Below, piece by piece: positions 16,216 to 25,604 of a DNA stretch of 64,000 bases. The stretch is from contig CAYTKQ010000005.1 of the NCBI GenBank assembly GCA_964438705.1, positions 78,566 to 142,565 of the forward strand, read 5' to 3'. Under the pieces are notes generated by a model, which worked only from the letters and a program-made list of their open reading frames with translations, did not search any database and had not been told where the DNA came from. The position numbers and the translations under genes are program-made. Each line of letters begins with the position of its first letter. Positions within the stretch are counted from its first letter, which is position 1. Origin of the DNA: Christensenella sp964438705. Lineage in GTDB: Bacteria; Bacillota; Clostridia; Christensenellales; Christensenellaceae.

Positions 16216-17322
16216 ATGAAGAAAGTATTTGTATCACCGACGAAATATGTACAAGGAGAAGGAGAGTATTTTAATTTATCGGACTATTTCACACACTATG
16301 GAAAAAAGGCGTTTTTTATCGCCCATCCCGATGACAAGGCGAGGGTGCAAATTTATTTGGATAAAATTGCCGCGCAAAAAATGGTGGAGCTCGTCTTCGC
16401 CGATTTTCTGGGGGAGTGCACGCGGGAGGAGATCGACAAGCTGAGTGCGCAAGCGAAAAAGGCGAAATGCGATATGGTGATTGGCCTTGGCGGCGGCAAA
16501 GCGCTTGACACGGCAAAGGCGGTCGCCTATTTCGTCTATAAACCCGTTATTATTCTGCCCACCATTGCATCCACAGACGCGCCCTGCAGCTACTCATCCG
16601 TTCTGTATACAAAAGAGGGCGAATTTGATTGCTACATGAGCTTTAGAAACAATCCGGATCTGGTGCTGGTGGACACGCAGATCATCGCGCAGGCCCCCGT
16701 TCGTTTTCTGGTTGCGGGAATTGGGGATGCGCTTTCCACATATTATGAAGCAAGGGCCTGCCTGCGCTCCAACGCGAACAACATCCCCGGCGGCAAGAGT
16801 ACGAAAGCGGCATTTGCAATCGCAAGCCAATGCTATGAAACGCTGCTTGAGGATGCGGTCAAGGCGAAAGAGGCGTGCGAGGAAAATGTCGTGACGCCTG
16901 CGCTTGAAAATATTGTAGAGGCAAACATATTGTTAAGCGGGCTCGGCTTTGAAAGCAGCGGACTTGCGGCGGCCCATTCCATTCATGACGGCTTGACTGT
17001 TCTTGAGGAAACGCACGGATGCAATCATGGTGAAAAGGTTGCGTTTGGAGTGTTGACGCAGCTCGTGCTTGAAAATGCTTCGTCGTGTGAAATAAGGGAG
17101 GTGCTGGAGCTCTGTCATTCGGTAGGTCTGCCCGTTTGTTTGGAAGATATTGGCGTTACGGAAATCACAAGGGAAAAGATTCTCAAGGTAGCCGAAGCTG
17201 CCTGCGCGGAAGGGGAGTCCATCTCCAATATGCCGTTTGAAGTAAATGTGGAATCCGTCGCTTCGGCGATTCTGGTGGCCAACAAGCTTGGCAAACGATT
17301 CAAAGAACAGGCGGAAATGTAA
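16216..17322 (+). CDS. Iron-containing alcohol dehydrogenase, glycerol dehydrogenase (GldA) type
   Basis: This 368-residue cytoplasmic dehydrogenase has the NAD motif GLGGGKALDTAK (about residues 90-101) and PTIASTDAPCSYSSVLYT (about 115-132). Its metal ligands are the Asp in GIGDALSTYYEA and the His residues in AAHSIHDG and CNHGEKVAFG. These fit GldA, which interconverts glycerol and dihydroxyacetone or related vicinal diols and hydroxyketones. It is the last gene of the operon and ends in a convergent gap with the minus-strand transporter. Confidence 0.9.
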   Translation: MKKVFVSPTKYVQGEGEYFNLSDYFTHYGKKAFFIAHPDDKARVQIYLDKIAAQKMVELVFADFLGECTREEIDKLSAQAKKAKCDMVIGLGGGKALDTAKAVAYFVYKPVIILPTIASTDAPCSYSSVLYTKEGEFDCYMSFRNNPDLVLVDTQIIAQAPVRFLVAGIGDALSTYYEARACLRSNANNIPGGKSTKAAFAIASQCYETLLEDAVKAKEACEENVVTPALENIVEANILLSGLGFESSGLAAAHSIHDGLTVLEETHGCNHGEKVAFGVLTQLVLENASSCEIREVLELCHSVGLPVCLEDIGVTEITREKILKVAEAACAEGESISNMPFEVNVESVASAILVANKLGKRFKEQAEM

Positions 17323-17395
17323 CTGCCGGCGGCAGGGAAAATGCACGGATTACTTAGAAAATGTATTTTTACACTCGGATTGAGAATAGCCTGTA

Positions 17396-17419
17396 CATAA
17401 TGTGCCTGATTACACAAAG
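17396..17419. repeat. 24-bp repeat, copy 1 (possible IS terminus)
   Basis: The 24 bases here are identical to 52079-52102, and weaker similarity extends on both sides. The minus strand begins CTTTGTGTAATCAGG, reminiscent of IS256/mutator-type ends, but no transposase is nearby. Both copies lie between operons. The remainder of the 17323-17590 gap holds only the IS3-like end listed separately and a small CTGCC-GGC-GGCAG hairpin at 17324-17336. Confidence 0.6.
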
Positions 17420-17510
17420 TTATGGGCGTTCAGTCGCAACGGAGTTCAGCCTACGCGCTCTGAGATGCAAGCATCGAAATCGGATACAGCTCCTGAGCCT
17501 TTGCCTTATT

Positions 17511-17528
17511 TGTCCGTTTTTCTTGACA
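17511..17528 (-). mobile_element. IS3-type terminal sequence, isolated
   Basis: The minus strand reads TGTCAAGAAAAACGGACA, similar to the left end of many IS3-family elements and sharing AAAAACGGACA with the relic at 3626-3650. No transposase gene is attached, so it is a solo end or a chance match. Confidence 0.35.
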
Positions 17529-17590
17529 CACTACATGTTGCGGACTTTTTATTGAGGACGACGGTGCAAACTGAACCTATCGGTTTTCAC

Positions 17591-19255
17591 TTATTGCTTC
17601 TTTTTCTCCTTTTTCATGAGCTTATCTGCCAGTTTTTTCTGATACAGCGCTTCCTCTGTTTCAAAATCCAAATTCTTTTTCTGGCAACGTGCCCGAAGTT
17701 CGTCGATCCGATGTACCTCTGCTTTTGCTTCCATTTCCTCCTGCTCCAGCCGCGCCGCTTCATCCGGATCGATCCATACCTCTCCGCGTGCCTCACATGC
17801 CGCTTTTTGTCGTTCCCGTATCTCTTTATGCACTTTTGGCATTAATTTTTCGATCCCAAGGAAAGCCAGCAATATGCCGCAGGCGGCATATGTGAAGACC
17901 TCCAGTCCCGCAAATCCAAACGTTATCATACCTTTTACAGAGGCTGCCTGCTCATATCCGACAGTGACGCCGTTGATGAGCTCGGGCGCCTGATATGCGC
18001 CTGTTGAACTGAGCAATGAATTGAAGATCGCCACGCCGATCCCAGCGGATACCGTGATGAAAATCGTATACACGCTGGCGGAAAACCCATCGCAGCGGAA
18101 TCCGTTTTTCCATTCAACATGATCGAGTGCGTCCGCCAAAAGAGCCATGAATACATAGGCTGCCGGCAATGTTCCCATGTTTTTGATAAACTGCCCGATC
18201 AGGACGCTGGGCATATAATTTGGAACGATCCAACAGATAATACCGCCGATGATCGCCAAAGCACACCCCACAAGCGTGAGGTTGCGTTTGCCGAATTTAT
18301 TTGCCAGCGGCAGCACGATAAACAATCCGAGGCCCATTGGCAGACCGCCGATGACGGAAATCATCATCTGTGTGACACCATCGTTATAGCTGCCAAGCAC
18401 ATAGTTGCTGTAGTAGATCAAGCTGATGTTTTTGACGTTTGCGCCGATCCAATAGATGAGCAGAAACACCATAATAATGACCCAGTATTTATCTTTGAGT
18501 ACAGCGGACATCTGTTTGCGCAAGGGGATTTTTGGAATATCGGGGAGCGCAATCGTTTCCTCTGTGATACGCTCCCGTGTAAACAGGTATTCGAGAATGA
18601 TCAGCGGAAATGCAAGAATGGAGATCAGACTCATAATTTTGATCCATGCGCTTTGATCAACGCCGATGGCCGGCATGATTACCATAGGGAACACGAGCGC
18701 GACAATGATGCCCGTTGCCATAATGGTTGCGATGTTGTTGAATACCGATAGGCCGCTGCGTTGCTTTGTGTTTCGCGTGGAAAGCGGCACCATCAAAGTG
18801 TGGCTCATATTATAGATCGTGAATGCGATGGAATAGAAAAAATTATAGGAAAGAAGGATCCATAGAATCTGTGTCGTTTCGCTTGTTTGTGGGACAAGGA
18901 ATAAAAGTATCCCGGAAATCGTTACGAGCGGTGCAGAAATGAGCAGCCAGGGCCGCGCTTTTCCTTGACGCGTTCGCGTTTTGTCGATCACCTGTCCCAT
19001 ATACAGGTTCGTGATCGCGTCGATCCCTTTTGAGATGATGGGAAACATGACAAGGAATAATCCGCCCGCGACACCCGAAAGTTTCAGTACATCTGTATAG
19101 AATACGTTCAGATAGCTTGCAAGCACTGCGGTAAGTAACTGCGCTCCAATAGGGCCGATGAGATATCCCAACCATTTTTCCTTGCCTGCCACATTGGCAG
19201 ATTTTATTTTACTGTCCCATCTGTGATTGTTTCCAAACCACTTTGATCCGTCCAT
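17591..19255 (-). CDS. GPH-family (MFS_2) glycoside:cation symporter
   Basis: This 554-residue membrane protein has about twelve hydrophobic segments and family landmarks such as LNVFYTDVLKLSG, IDAITNLYMGQVIDKT and the loop GKARPWLLISAP. GPH symporters carry glycosides, pentosides and hexuronides with Na+ or H+. A charged, helix-forming C-terminal tail of roughly 90 residues, rich in Glu and Lys, makes it longer than the usual 450-500. It is the last gene of the rhamnosidase-glucosidase operon and probably imports the intact glycoside. Confidence 0.9.
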   Translation of the reverse strand: MDGSKWFGNNHRWDSKIKSANVAGKEKWLGYLIGPIGAQLLTAVLASYLNVFYTDVLKLSGVAGGLFLVMFPIISKGIDAITNLYMGQVIDKTRTRQGKARPWLLISAPLVTISGILLFLVPQTSETTQILWILLSYNFFYSIAFTIYNMSHTLMVPLSTRNTKQRSGLSVFNNIATIMATGIIVALVFPMVIMPAIGVDQSAWIKIMSLISILAFPLIILEYLFTRERITEETIALPDIPKIPLRKQMSAVLKDKYWVIIMVFLLIYWIGANVKNISLIYYSNYVLGSYNDGVTQMMISVIGGLPMGLGLFIVLPLANKFGKRNLTLVGCALAIIGGIICWIVPNYMPSVLIGQFIKNMGTLPAAYVFMALLADALDHVEWKNGFRCDGFSASVYTIFITVSAGIGVAIFNSLLSSTGAYQAPELINGVTVGYEQAASVKGMITFGFAGLEVFTYAACGILLAFLGIEKLMPKVHKEIRERQKAACEARGEVWIDPDEAARLEQEEMEAKAEVHRIDELRARCQKKNLDFETEEALYQKKLADKLMKKEKKKQ

Positions 19256-19268
19256 TTTTCTACCCCCA

Positions 19269-21671
19269 TTATTGGTTGACTTTGTTTTTCTTCAGTAACC
19301 CGACAAGTCCTCTTAATGTATGCCCATTTGCTGAGGCCACAAAAAGCTGCGCAAGCTTTAAGGGCATCTGATCCGGGCTGAACAGCGGCATGGAACCAAT
19401 CGGATTTCCCGCCGCAGAATACATCAACATCTTAAAATTGGAGTCTTCATAATCCACCTTGCCGCCATTCCCTTTGGCGATCATACGCTCAATGGCTTTA
19501 TACATGATCCTGCAAAGCAGGCTGGTTTCTTTCATCTCCACAATGGAGTTGCGCAGCGTGTAGCCGCCTTTCTTATTTGGCACATATTCTCCATAAGGCG
19601 CGTGGATGGTCAGAAAATCCGATTTCTGCGGTTTGCCCGCAGGCCTGTAATACCAATCTGCGCAGTCGCTTTGCCTTGGTTGCACGCCGTCCACCGCCAC
19701 GTTTTGCTCTGCAATCATTTCCATGCAGTTCTTGCCAAGCTGTAACGCATATTCTCCCCGTTCGACGATCCATCCATTTTGCTCCAAGCTGTAGATGGCA
19801 AAGCTGCGTTTATCCAGTTTCATAGTGATCGTCGCTGTCTCTTTTGGGGCGAGTACCGCCTTTGCGAAGGCCTTCAGTTCGCGCTTCGGGCGATATGCTC
19901 CATTTGTGTGCGGCTCGACATATAGCTGAACAATTTCCGCGCCGCTGCGTTCTCCGACGTTGGTGATTTCGACAGATACCGCATAATCCCAATCTCCGTT
20001 TTCGACAACTTTCATGTTGCTGTATGAAAACGATGTATAGCTGAGTCCATACCCAAACGGATAACGCACAGGCACATCCGATGAAACGAAGTAGCGGTAT
20101 CCGCAGAACATGCTTTCCATGTATTGTCCAAGCTCAGGGGGATGGTTGTAGGTGTCGCTGCTCGCAACGTCAGCGTATCGATAGGGATAGCTTTCCGTCA
20201 GTCTCCCGCAGGGAGAAGCTTTTCCAAATAGCAGGTCTGCCGCCGCCCGTCCTCCCGCCTGCCCGGGAAGCTGCATGTGCAGTATGGCTTTGGCCTTTTC
20301 CGCCCATGGCATTTCGATTGCACTGCCACCCGACAGTACGATCACAATGCTATCATTTTCATTTGCAAGGGCCGTCAGCAAATCGATCTGGTTTTGCGGT
20401 ATCCGCATATGCTCGCGGTCGAAGCCCTCGCTTTCAAATATATCTGTCAGCCCGATGCATACAATAACGGTATCCGCATTTTTTGCCGCCTGCATCGCTT
20501 GCAGCTTCAACGCTTCATCTGTGTGGTCTTGAATGGTATAGCCTGCTTCAAACGTAATATCAGGAGCGTATTCCTGCATGCCGTCCAGCAAACTGACAAG
20601 CGTTGTCGCAACGACCTGTGAAGAGCCTGTTCCCTGATAGCGCGGCGTTCTCGCAAGCTCGCCGATCACCGCGATTTTTCCGTGATTTTCCAACGGCAGT
20701 ATGGCATCCTCATTTTTCAAAAGCACTGCACTCGCCAACGCTACTTTATGCGCTAATTTATGGTTTGTTTCATATAGATCGGGTAAAACGGCGCGTTCAT
20801 CACGCTCTGTCGTGCGTTCCGCCATTGTAAGCACACGAAGTGCTGCGGCATCGATGCACGCTTCATCCAGCGCTCCGTTCGACACTGCCTGCATCGTTTC
20901 TTCGTCGAATCGCCCTTTGCTTCCGGGCATCTCTAAATCCATCCCTGCCCGAAAGCCCTCGATGCGGTCGACCGTCGCGCCCCAATCGGTTATGACAGCA
21001 CCCGCAAAACCCCACTCTTCACGCAATATGTCCCGCAACAGGCGTTTGCTGTCGCTGCAATAAACACCTTCGATTCTGTTATATGCGCACATCACTGTGG
21101 CAGGCACGGCTTCCTTCGCGGCTATTTCAAACGCCGGAAGATAATATTCGCGTAAAGCGCGTTCATCTACCAACACGTTCGTGACCATGCGCTGTTGTTC
21201 CTGATTGTTCAGCGCAAAATGCTTGAGCGAGGTTCCGGTGCCTGTGCTCTGAACGCCGCGGATCCATGCTGCTGCCAGCTTGCCGGAAAGATATGGATCT
21301 TCGCTGAAGTACTCGAAATTGCGTCCGCACAAGGGGTTGCGCTTCATGTTTACACCCGGGCCAAGCACGACATTCACACCCTGCGCGATTGCTTCCAAAC
21401 CGATTGCGCGCCCCATTTCCTCCAACAGGTCAACATCCCACGCGGCGGAGTTTGCGCTGGCTGTTGGAAAACAGGTGGATTTTTTGCTTGCGTTCAGTCC
21501 AAGATGGTCGCCTGTGCCCTCCTGTTTTCTAAGACCATGCGGCCCGTCGCATAAAACCAAGGAGGGGATGCCATATTGCGGATAATCCTTTGTTTGCCAA
21601 AAGGATTTGCCTGAACACAATGCGATTTTTTCTTCAAGTGTCATTTTTGACAGTGTATTCTTGTGATCCAT
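19269..21671 (-). CDS. Beta-glucosidase, glycoside hydrolase family 3
   Basis: The 800-residue enzyme has the GH3 N-terminal domain (CDGPHGLRKQ, GPGVNMKRNPLCGRNFEYFS), the nucleophile Asp in GAVITDWGAT, the GH3 C-terminal alpha/beta domain (IVVLSGGSAIEMPWAEKAKA), and a fibronectin-III-like domain (VEITNVGERSGAEIVQLYVE). No signal peptide is present, so hydrolysis is cytosolic. ATG 21671 is chosen: AGGGG is just upstream, and the longer frame to 21743 runs into the rhamnosidase gene. It would remove glucose after the rhamnosidase has acted. Confidence 0.93.
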   Translation of the reverse strand: MDHKNTLSKMTLEEKIALCSGKSFWQTKDYPQYGIPSLVLCDGPHGLRKQEGTGDHLGLNASKKSTCFPTASANSAAWDVDLLEEMGRAIGLEAIAQGVNVVLGPGVNMKRNPLCGRNFEYFSEDPYLSGKLAAAWIRGVQSTGTGTSLKHFALNNQEQQRMVTNVLVDERALREYYLPAFEIAAKEAVPATVMCAYNRIEGVYCSDSKRLLRDILREEWGFAGAVITDWGATVDRIEGFRAGMDLEMPGSKGRFDEETMQAVSNGALDEACIDAAALRVLTMAERTTERDERAVLPDLYETNHKLAHKVALASAVLLKNEDAILPLENHGKIAVIGELARTPRYQGTGSSQVVATTLVSLLDGMQEYAPDITFEAGYTIQDHTDEALKLQAMQAAKNADTVIVCIGLTDIFESEGFDREHMRIPQNQIDLLTALANENDSIVIVLSGGSAIEMPWAEKAKAILHMQLPGQAGGRAAADLLFGKASPCGRLTESYPYRYADVASSDTYNHPPELGQYMESMFCGYRYFVSSDVPVRYPFGYGLSYTSFSYSNMKVVENGDWDYAVSVEITNVGERSGAEIVQLYVEPHTNGAYRPKRELKAFAKAVLAPKETATITMKLDKRSFAIYSLEQNGWIVERGEYALQLGKNCMEMIAEQNVAVDGVQPRQSDCADWYYRPAGKPQKSDFLTIHAPYGEYVPNKKGGYTLRNSIVEMKETSLLCRIMYKAIERMIAKGNGGKVDYEDSNFKMLMYSAAGNPIGSMPLFSPDQMPLKLAQLFVASANGHTLRGLVGLLKKNKVNQ

Positions 21672-21675
21672 CCCA

Positions 21676-24228
21676 TTACCCCTGCTCAACCGATTCGCAA
21701 GAAAAATCGAAGCGTCCGCTTGCCACAACGTGCCGCTCGCCATTCGGAAGCTTCAGTGTGCATGTTGTGGAGACCGGGACTTCGATATGGATATGGAACA
21801 TGCCTTCCACTGTGTTCCAGTCGGACAGCACGATGCCATATGGAGTTTGCACACTGCCCCGCGCACTGGTGATGCCTCCGCCCGGCATAGGCGCGATCTG
21901 AAATGTTTTATATCCGCCGCTGGTCGGCTCTATCCCGGCGATGCGCCGATACAGCCAATCGCCTACAGCACCGTTTGCATAATGGTTGAAGGAAACCATG
22001 CCGCCATTTGAATCCTCCTCCTTTTCCTTGGTGAGGTCATTGATGTTTACCGTTCCATCCGGCCGCAGTGCGTCCCAACGTTCCCAGATCGTTGTTCCGC
22101 CCGCTTTTACCTCGTAAAGCCATGAAGGGCAGCTTTCCTCGAACAGCAAATCATATGCAGCATCAAGCCGCCCATTGTCTGAAAGCGCGAACAAAAGGTA
22201 TGGTGTGCCGGTAAATCCTGTTGTCAAATGATTGCCTGCGTCGTGTACCAATTTCACAAGGTTTTCCACCATCGCCATTGTTTCATTGCCTTGTGTCATG
22301 CCGAAATGCAGCGGCAGAACATATGCCGTCTGAAATTCTTTTTTGAGCTTGCCGGCCCCGTCGGTGAACACCTTGCGGTATGCCCGCGCAATTTTTTCCC
22401 GCAAACCGTCATAGTAGGCGGCATCTTCTTCATATCCAAGTATTTTTGCAATTTTGGATGCGATGCCGCAAGAGTTGGCGAAGTATGCCGTACCAACCCA
22501 CTTGCCTTTTCGTATCCATTGCATCACGGTCTCATCCGGTGCGCACCAGTCGCCAAAATGATAGAGGAGCTGCCAGATGTATCGCCTTTGTCCAAGTGCC
22601 AAAAACGACGACCATCGTTTTGCGGCTTTGAGAAATTTTTTGATTGCGGGGTATTGTTTTCTCAGCAATCCTTTGTTGCCGCGCGCAAGGTATTCTGCCC
22701 ATGGGACGAGCACGCAGCTGTCACCCCAGCACGACGTTGCCATGACGGGCCACGAGTCGCCGGCACGGGGAACCACCATCGGTATCCCGCCGCCGCGTCC
22801 CTGCTCGGAACGCATATCCATGAGCCATTTGTCGATAAAACCGCTCATATCAAAATTGTAACAGGCCGTTTGCGCAAACACAGCAAAATCACCCGTCCAT
22901 CCCTGCCGCTCATCGCGCTGCGGGCAATCGGTCGGGATGTCTACAAAATTGGATTTACCGCCCCAACGGATGTTTTCGTTTAGTTGGTTGATCAGATCGT
23001 GGGAACAGGAAAACGTACCGGTGTCCTCAATATCCGAATATAAAACCAGCGCGGAGAGTTCTAAATCCTCCGCCGCAATTCCGGTGACACCCACATAGCG
23101 AAACCCCATGTAAGTCAAGCGGGGCGAGTAGACCTGTTCTCCATCTTTACATAGATATGTGGCGGTCGCTTTTGCGGTGCGCAGCGATTTTACAAACAAT
23201 TCGCCGTCCACCAGCACTTCTGCGTGGCGAAATATGATCTTCTGCCCGGCTTTGCCTTTTATTTTTGCACTGATCACACCCGCGAAATTCTGACCAAAAT
23301 CATAGATCAGTTCGTTGCCGGGCGTGATGGTGCAGGAGAGGGGAACCATACGCTGCCTTGCCACCACAGGCGGTCCGTATTGTGCGATCAGCGCAGGATT
23401 GCCGTGTGGGGCAGTCACATCCGCATGTTTCCAATGTATCTGTTCTAAATCAACCGTTGCGTCGTAGGTTTCGCCGTCATACCACTCCGCCATTTTGTAT
23501 TGGCTTTCCTCTGTTACCTCCCACGAATCGTCCGTACACACGACCCTTGACGAGCCATCCTCATATTCAATATGCAGTTCACATAAAAATGCCTGTCTGT
23601 CGGCACTGATCTTGTTCTTGCGCACATAATTAAAAGCGCCTGCAGCCCAGCCGCCCGCGGCGAACGCCATCAGCGTGTTGTTTTCGTTCAACAGATGCGT
23701 TACATCGTAGGTCTGGTACTGTATCTGATGCTCGTAGGAGGTTAGACCGGGCGCGAAATATTCGTTGCCGATTTTGCTTCCATTCAGCATCAATTCATAT
23801 ACGCCGAGTGCGCTTGCATTGATAAAAGCGCGCTGTATTTTTTTCTTTGTTGCAAAACTGTATCGGAAAGCCATGGGTTTGGGCGAGATTTTTTCAGGGA
23901 AGTCGTACCCGGAATCGGTGATCCATTTGGCTTGCCATGGCGTTTTAAGCCTGCCTGTCTGGAACGAGGCTGTCGCTTCGGCCGTTTTTCCGCTGCAGCT
24001 TACTGCGTGGATGTGCACATGGTAGGTCGAAAAAGGCTCCAATGAACCGCCATATAAATTGTTGACCTGATCGGTCGTTTTCATGCTCCAGTCGCCGCAT
24101 GTGATGACGGCGGAATGCAATGCTTCGCCATCATCGTCCGATTCCAGTGCAAATGAAATATTTGGCGCAAAATCCGTAATACAGCCTGTCTTTTGATTTT
24201 CTATTTTGATCCACGAAATCGTCATCAT
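21676..24228 (-). CDS. Alpha-L-rhamnosidase, glycoside hydrolase family 78
   Basis: The 850-residue enzyme has N-terminal beta domains (starting MMTISWIKIENQ), then an (alpha/alpha)6 catalytic domain with the GH78 hallmark DCPQRDERQGWTGD, whose acidic residues include the general acid. A C-terminal beta domain follows. It lacks a signal peptide, so the substrate must be imported. Start 24228 is supported by AAAGGA nine bases upstream; the open frame extends to 24336 without a ribosome-binding site. Only 4 bp separate its stop from the GH3 start. Together they fit degradation of rutinose- or neohesperidose-type rhamnosyl-glucosides. Confidence 0.93.
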   Translation of the reverse strand: MMTISWIKIENQKTGCITDFAPNISFALESDDDGEALHSAVITCGDWSMKTTDQVNNLYGGSLEPFSTYHVHIHAVSCSGKTAEATASFQTGRLKTPWQAKWITDSGYDFPEKISPKPMAFRYSFATKKKIQRAFINASALGVYELMLNGSKIGNEYFAPGLTSYEHQIQYQTYDVTHLLNENNTLMAFAAGGWAAGAFNYVRKNKISADRQAFLCELHIEYEDGSSRVVCTDDSWEVTEESQYKMAEWYDGETYDATVDLEQIHWKHADVTAPHGNPALIAQYGPPVVARQRMVPLSCTITPGNELIYDFGQNFAGVISAKIKGKAGQKIIFRHAEVLVDGELFVKSLRTAKATATYLCKDGEQVYSPRLTYMGFRYVGVTGIAAEDLELSALVLYSDIEDTGTFSCSHDLINQLNENIRWGGKSNFVDIPTDCPQRDERQGWTGDFAVFAQTACYNFDMSGFIDKWLMDMRSEQGRGGGIPMVVPRAGDSWPVMATSCWGDSCVLVPWAEYLARGNKGLLRKQYPAIKKFLKAAKRWSSFLALGQRRYIWQLLYHFGDWCAPDETVMQWIRKGKWVGTAYFANSCGIASKIAKILGYEEDAAYYDGLREKIARAYRKVFTDGAGKLKKEFQTAYVLPLHFGMTQGNETMAMVENLVKLVHDAGNHLTTGFTGTPYLLFALSDNGRLDAAYDLLFEESCPSWLYEVKAGGTTIWERWDALRPDGTVNINDLTKEKEEDSNGGMVSFNHYANGAVGDWLYRRIAGIEPTSGGYKTFQIAPMPGGGITSARGSVQTPYGIVLSDWNTVEGMFHIHIEVPVSTTCTLKLPNGERHVVASGRFDFSCESVEQG

Positions 24229-24351
24229 ATCATTGATTCCTTTGAAAAACATATAAGTATTGTCGTGACCCATATCTATGATTCTTTTTTGATTCAGAAA
24301 ATGTATTGATGTTGATTCCAGTGTATCGGTTTCCAAGTGCCAAGTCTTGTA

Positions 24352-24381
24352 ATATTGTCAGTTTTATTATATTATTGTCAA
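24352..24381 (-). promoter_or_regulatory. Promoter of the rhamnosidase operon and likely AraC binding site
   Basis: On the minus strand TTGACA (24381-24376) and CAATAT (24357-24352) are 18 bp apart. On the plus strand TATTGTCA occurs twice, at 24353-24360 and 24373-24380. This 20-bp direct repeat has the spacing AraC-family dimers commonly bind. The site lies between the divergent AraC gene and the operon, overlapping the promoter. Confidence 0.5.
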
Positions 24382-24410
24382 AAAAAAGATGGTGGAGAGG
24401 GGAGTCGAGA

Positions 24411-25592
24411 ATGGATTTTGATTACGCGTATCTGTGTCAGGGGCTTGGGCACTTAACAGGCCTGGAGGCGCGAATCTATCAGGGCGATACGTTATTTGCG
24501 CACTATGTCAATTTTGAATTCAAACCGGATATCGCGGGCCTGATTCAAGAGGAGATACACGAAAAGTCGGACAATGCGTTTTATATCGAGACAGAAAGCC
24601 TGCTGATTTTTGGCATTGTGAAATGCAAACGGGATCATATTATGTTGGTGCTTGGTCCGACATCGCAAGCACATCCCGCTCAAAATGAATGCATCTCCAT
24701 GCTGCATATGCTGGGTGAATCCCATACAAGATTAGAGGAATTGCAGGAATATTTTGAAAATATGGTTCCGTATCCCTTTGAAAATTTTTTGGAGATCGTC
24801 TGTTTTGTCAATTATGCGTTGAATGGCGAAAAGCTCTCTGTTGCCAATCTCGTCGCAAAAGAGAGTGACGATTGTTTGTTGCAGGAGGCCGCCGGTGCGG
24901 TTGATCGTTCCCCTGCTGAAATCGCCGAAAACCCCCACAACACGTTTCAAGCGGAGAAACTGATGCTTTCTTACGTCACCACCGGAAATATGGAAGCGAT
25001 ACAAACGTTTATCCGGCAGCCGCCCACAGGGCAGATCGGTTTGCTGGCGCACAATGAACTGAGACAGCGCAAAAATTTGATCATTGTTGCGGCGACTTTG
25101 ATAAGCAGGGCGGCAATTTTAGGCGGTATGTCCGCTAAAGTTGCTTTAGTGCTGAGTGATTGGTATATTCAAAAAGCAGAGCTTCTGAAAAGCGGTAAGG
25201 ATCTGACAGCTCTGAATATGGAGATGCTGTTGGATTACACGAGACGTGTTGAGCAAATAAAACTCGGAACAGACAGTCCCCGACTTTCAAGAAAGATCAT
25301 GCGGTATATCTGTAAAAACATGAGTGAGAAAAATACGACTGCCGATCTCGCGAAACAGTTCAATATGAGCCGCACCTATCTATGTGAGCAGTTCAAAGCG
25401 GAAACAGGAAAAACCATAGGGGATTTTATCACCTCTGTTAAAGTGGAAGAAGCAAAACGGCTGCTTACCGGGACAGATATCAGCATCGCAGAAATCAGTG
25501 ATTTTCTTGCTTTTTCTTCGCAGAGCTATTTTCAAAATGTATTCAAAAAGGAGGTCGGAAAGACCCCGAAACAGTATAGAGATGGGACTTGA
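24411..25592 (+). CDS. AraC-family transcriptional regulator
   Basis: This 393-residue regulator has a C-terminal double HTH of the AraC type (NTTADLAKQFNMSRTYLCEQ, then ISIAEISDFLAFSSQSYFQN, ending VFKKEVGKTPKQYR). The N-terminal 280 residues are a sensor region that I do not recognise in detail; they are of the kind found in YesN-like Clostridial regulators. ATG 24411 follows a GAGGGGAG ribosome-binding site. It is divergent from the rhamnosidase operon and probably activates it in response to the glycoside or to rhamnose. Confidence 0.9.
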   Translation: MDFDYAYLCQGLGHLTGLEARIYQGDTLFAHYVNFEFKPDIAGLIQEEIHEKSDNAFYIETESLLIFGIVKCKRDHIMLVLGPTSQAHPAQNECISMLHMLGESHTRLEELQEYFENMVPYPFENFLEIVCFVNYALNGEKLSVANLVAKESDDCLLQEAAGAVDRSPAEIAENPHNTFQAEKLMLSYVTTGNMEAIQTFIRQPPTGQIGLLAHNELRQRKNLIIVAATLISRAAILGGMSAKVALVLSDWYIQKAELLKSGKDLTALNMEMLLDYTRRVEQIKLGTDSPRLSRKIMRYICKNMSEKNTTADLAKQFNMSRTYLCEQFKAETGKTIGDFITSVKVEEAKRLLTGTDISIAEISDFLAFSSQSYFQNVFKKEVGKTPKQYRDGT

Positions 25593-25604
25593 TTCTGACT
25601 CAAT

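Noticed and set aside
18119..18751. 210-codon plus-strand open frame
   Set aside because: It is antisense to the GPH symporter and has a His/Asp-rich sequence typical of reversed membrane-protein codons.
22228..22983. 251-codon plus-strand open frame
   Set aside because: It lies wholly antisense to the alpha-L-rhamnosidase gene and encodes no recognisable motif; it is a by-product of the codon bias of the real gene.
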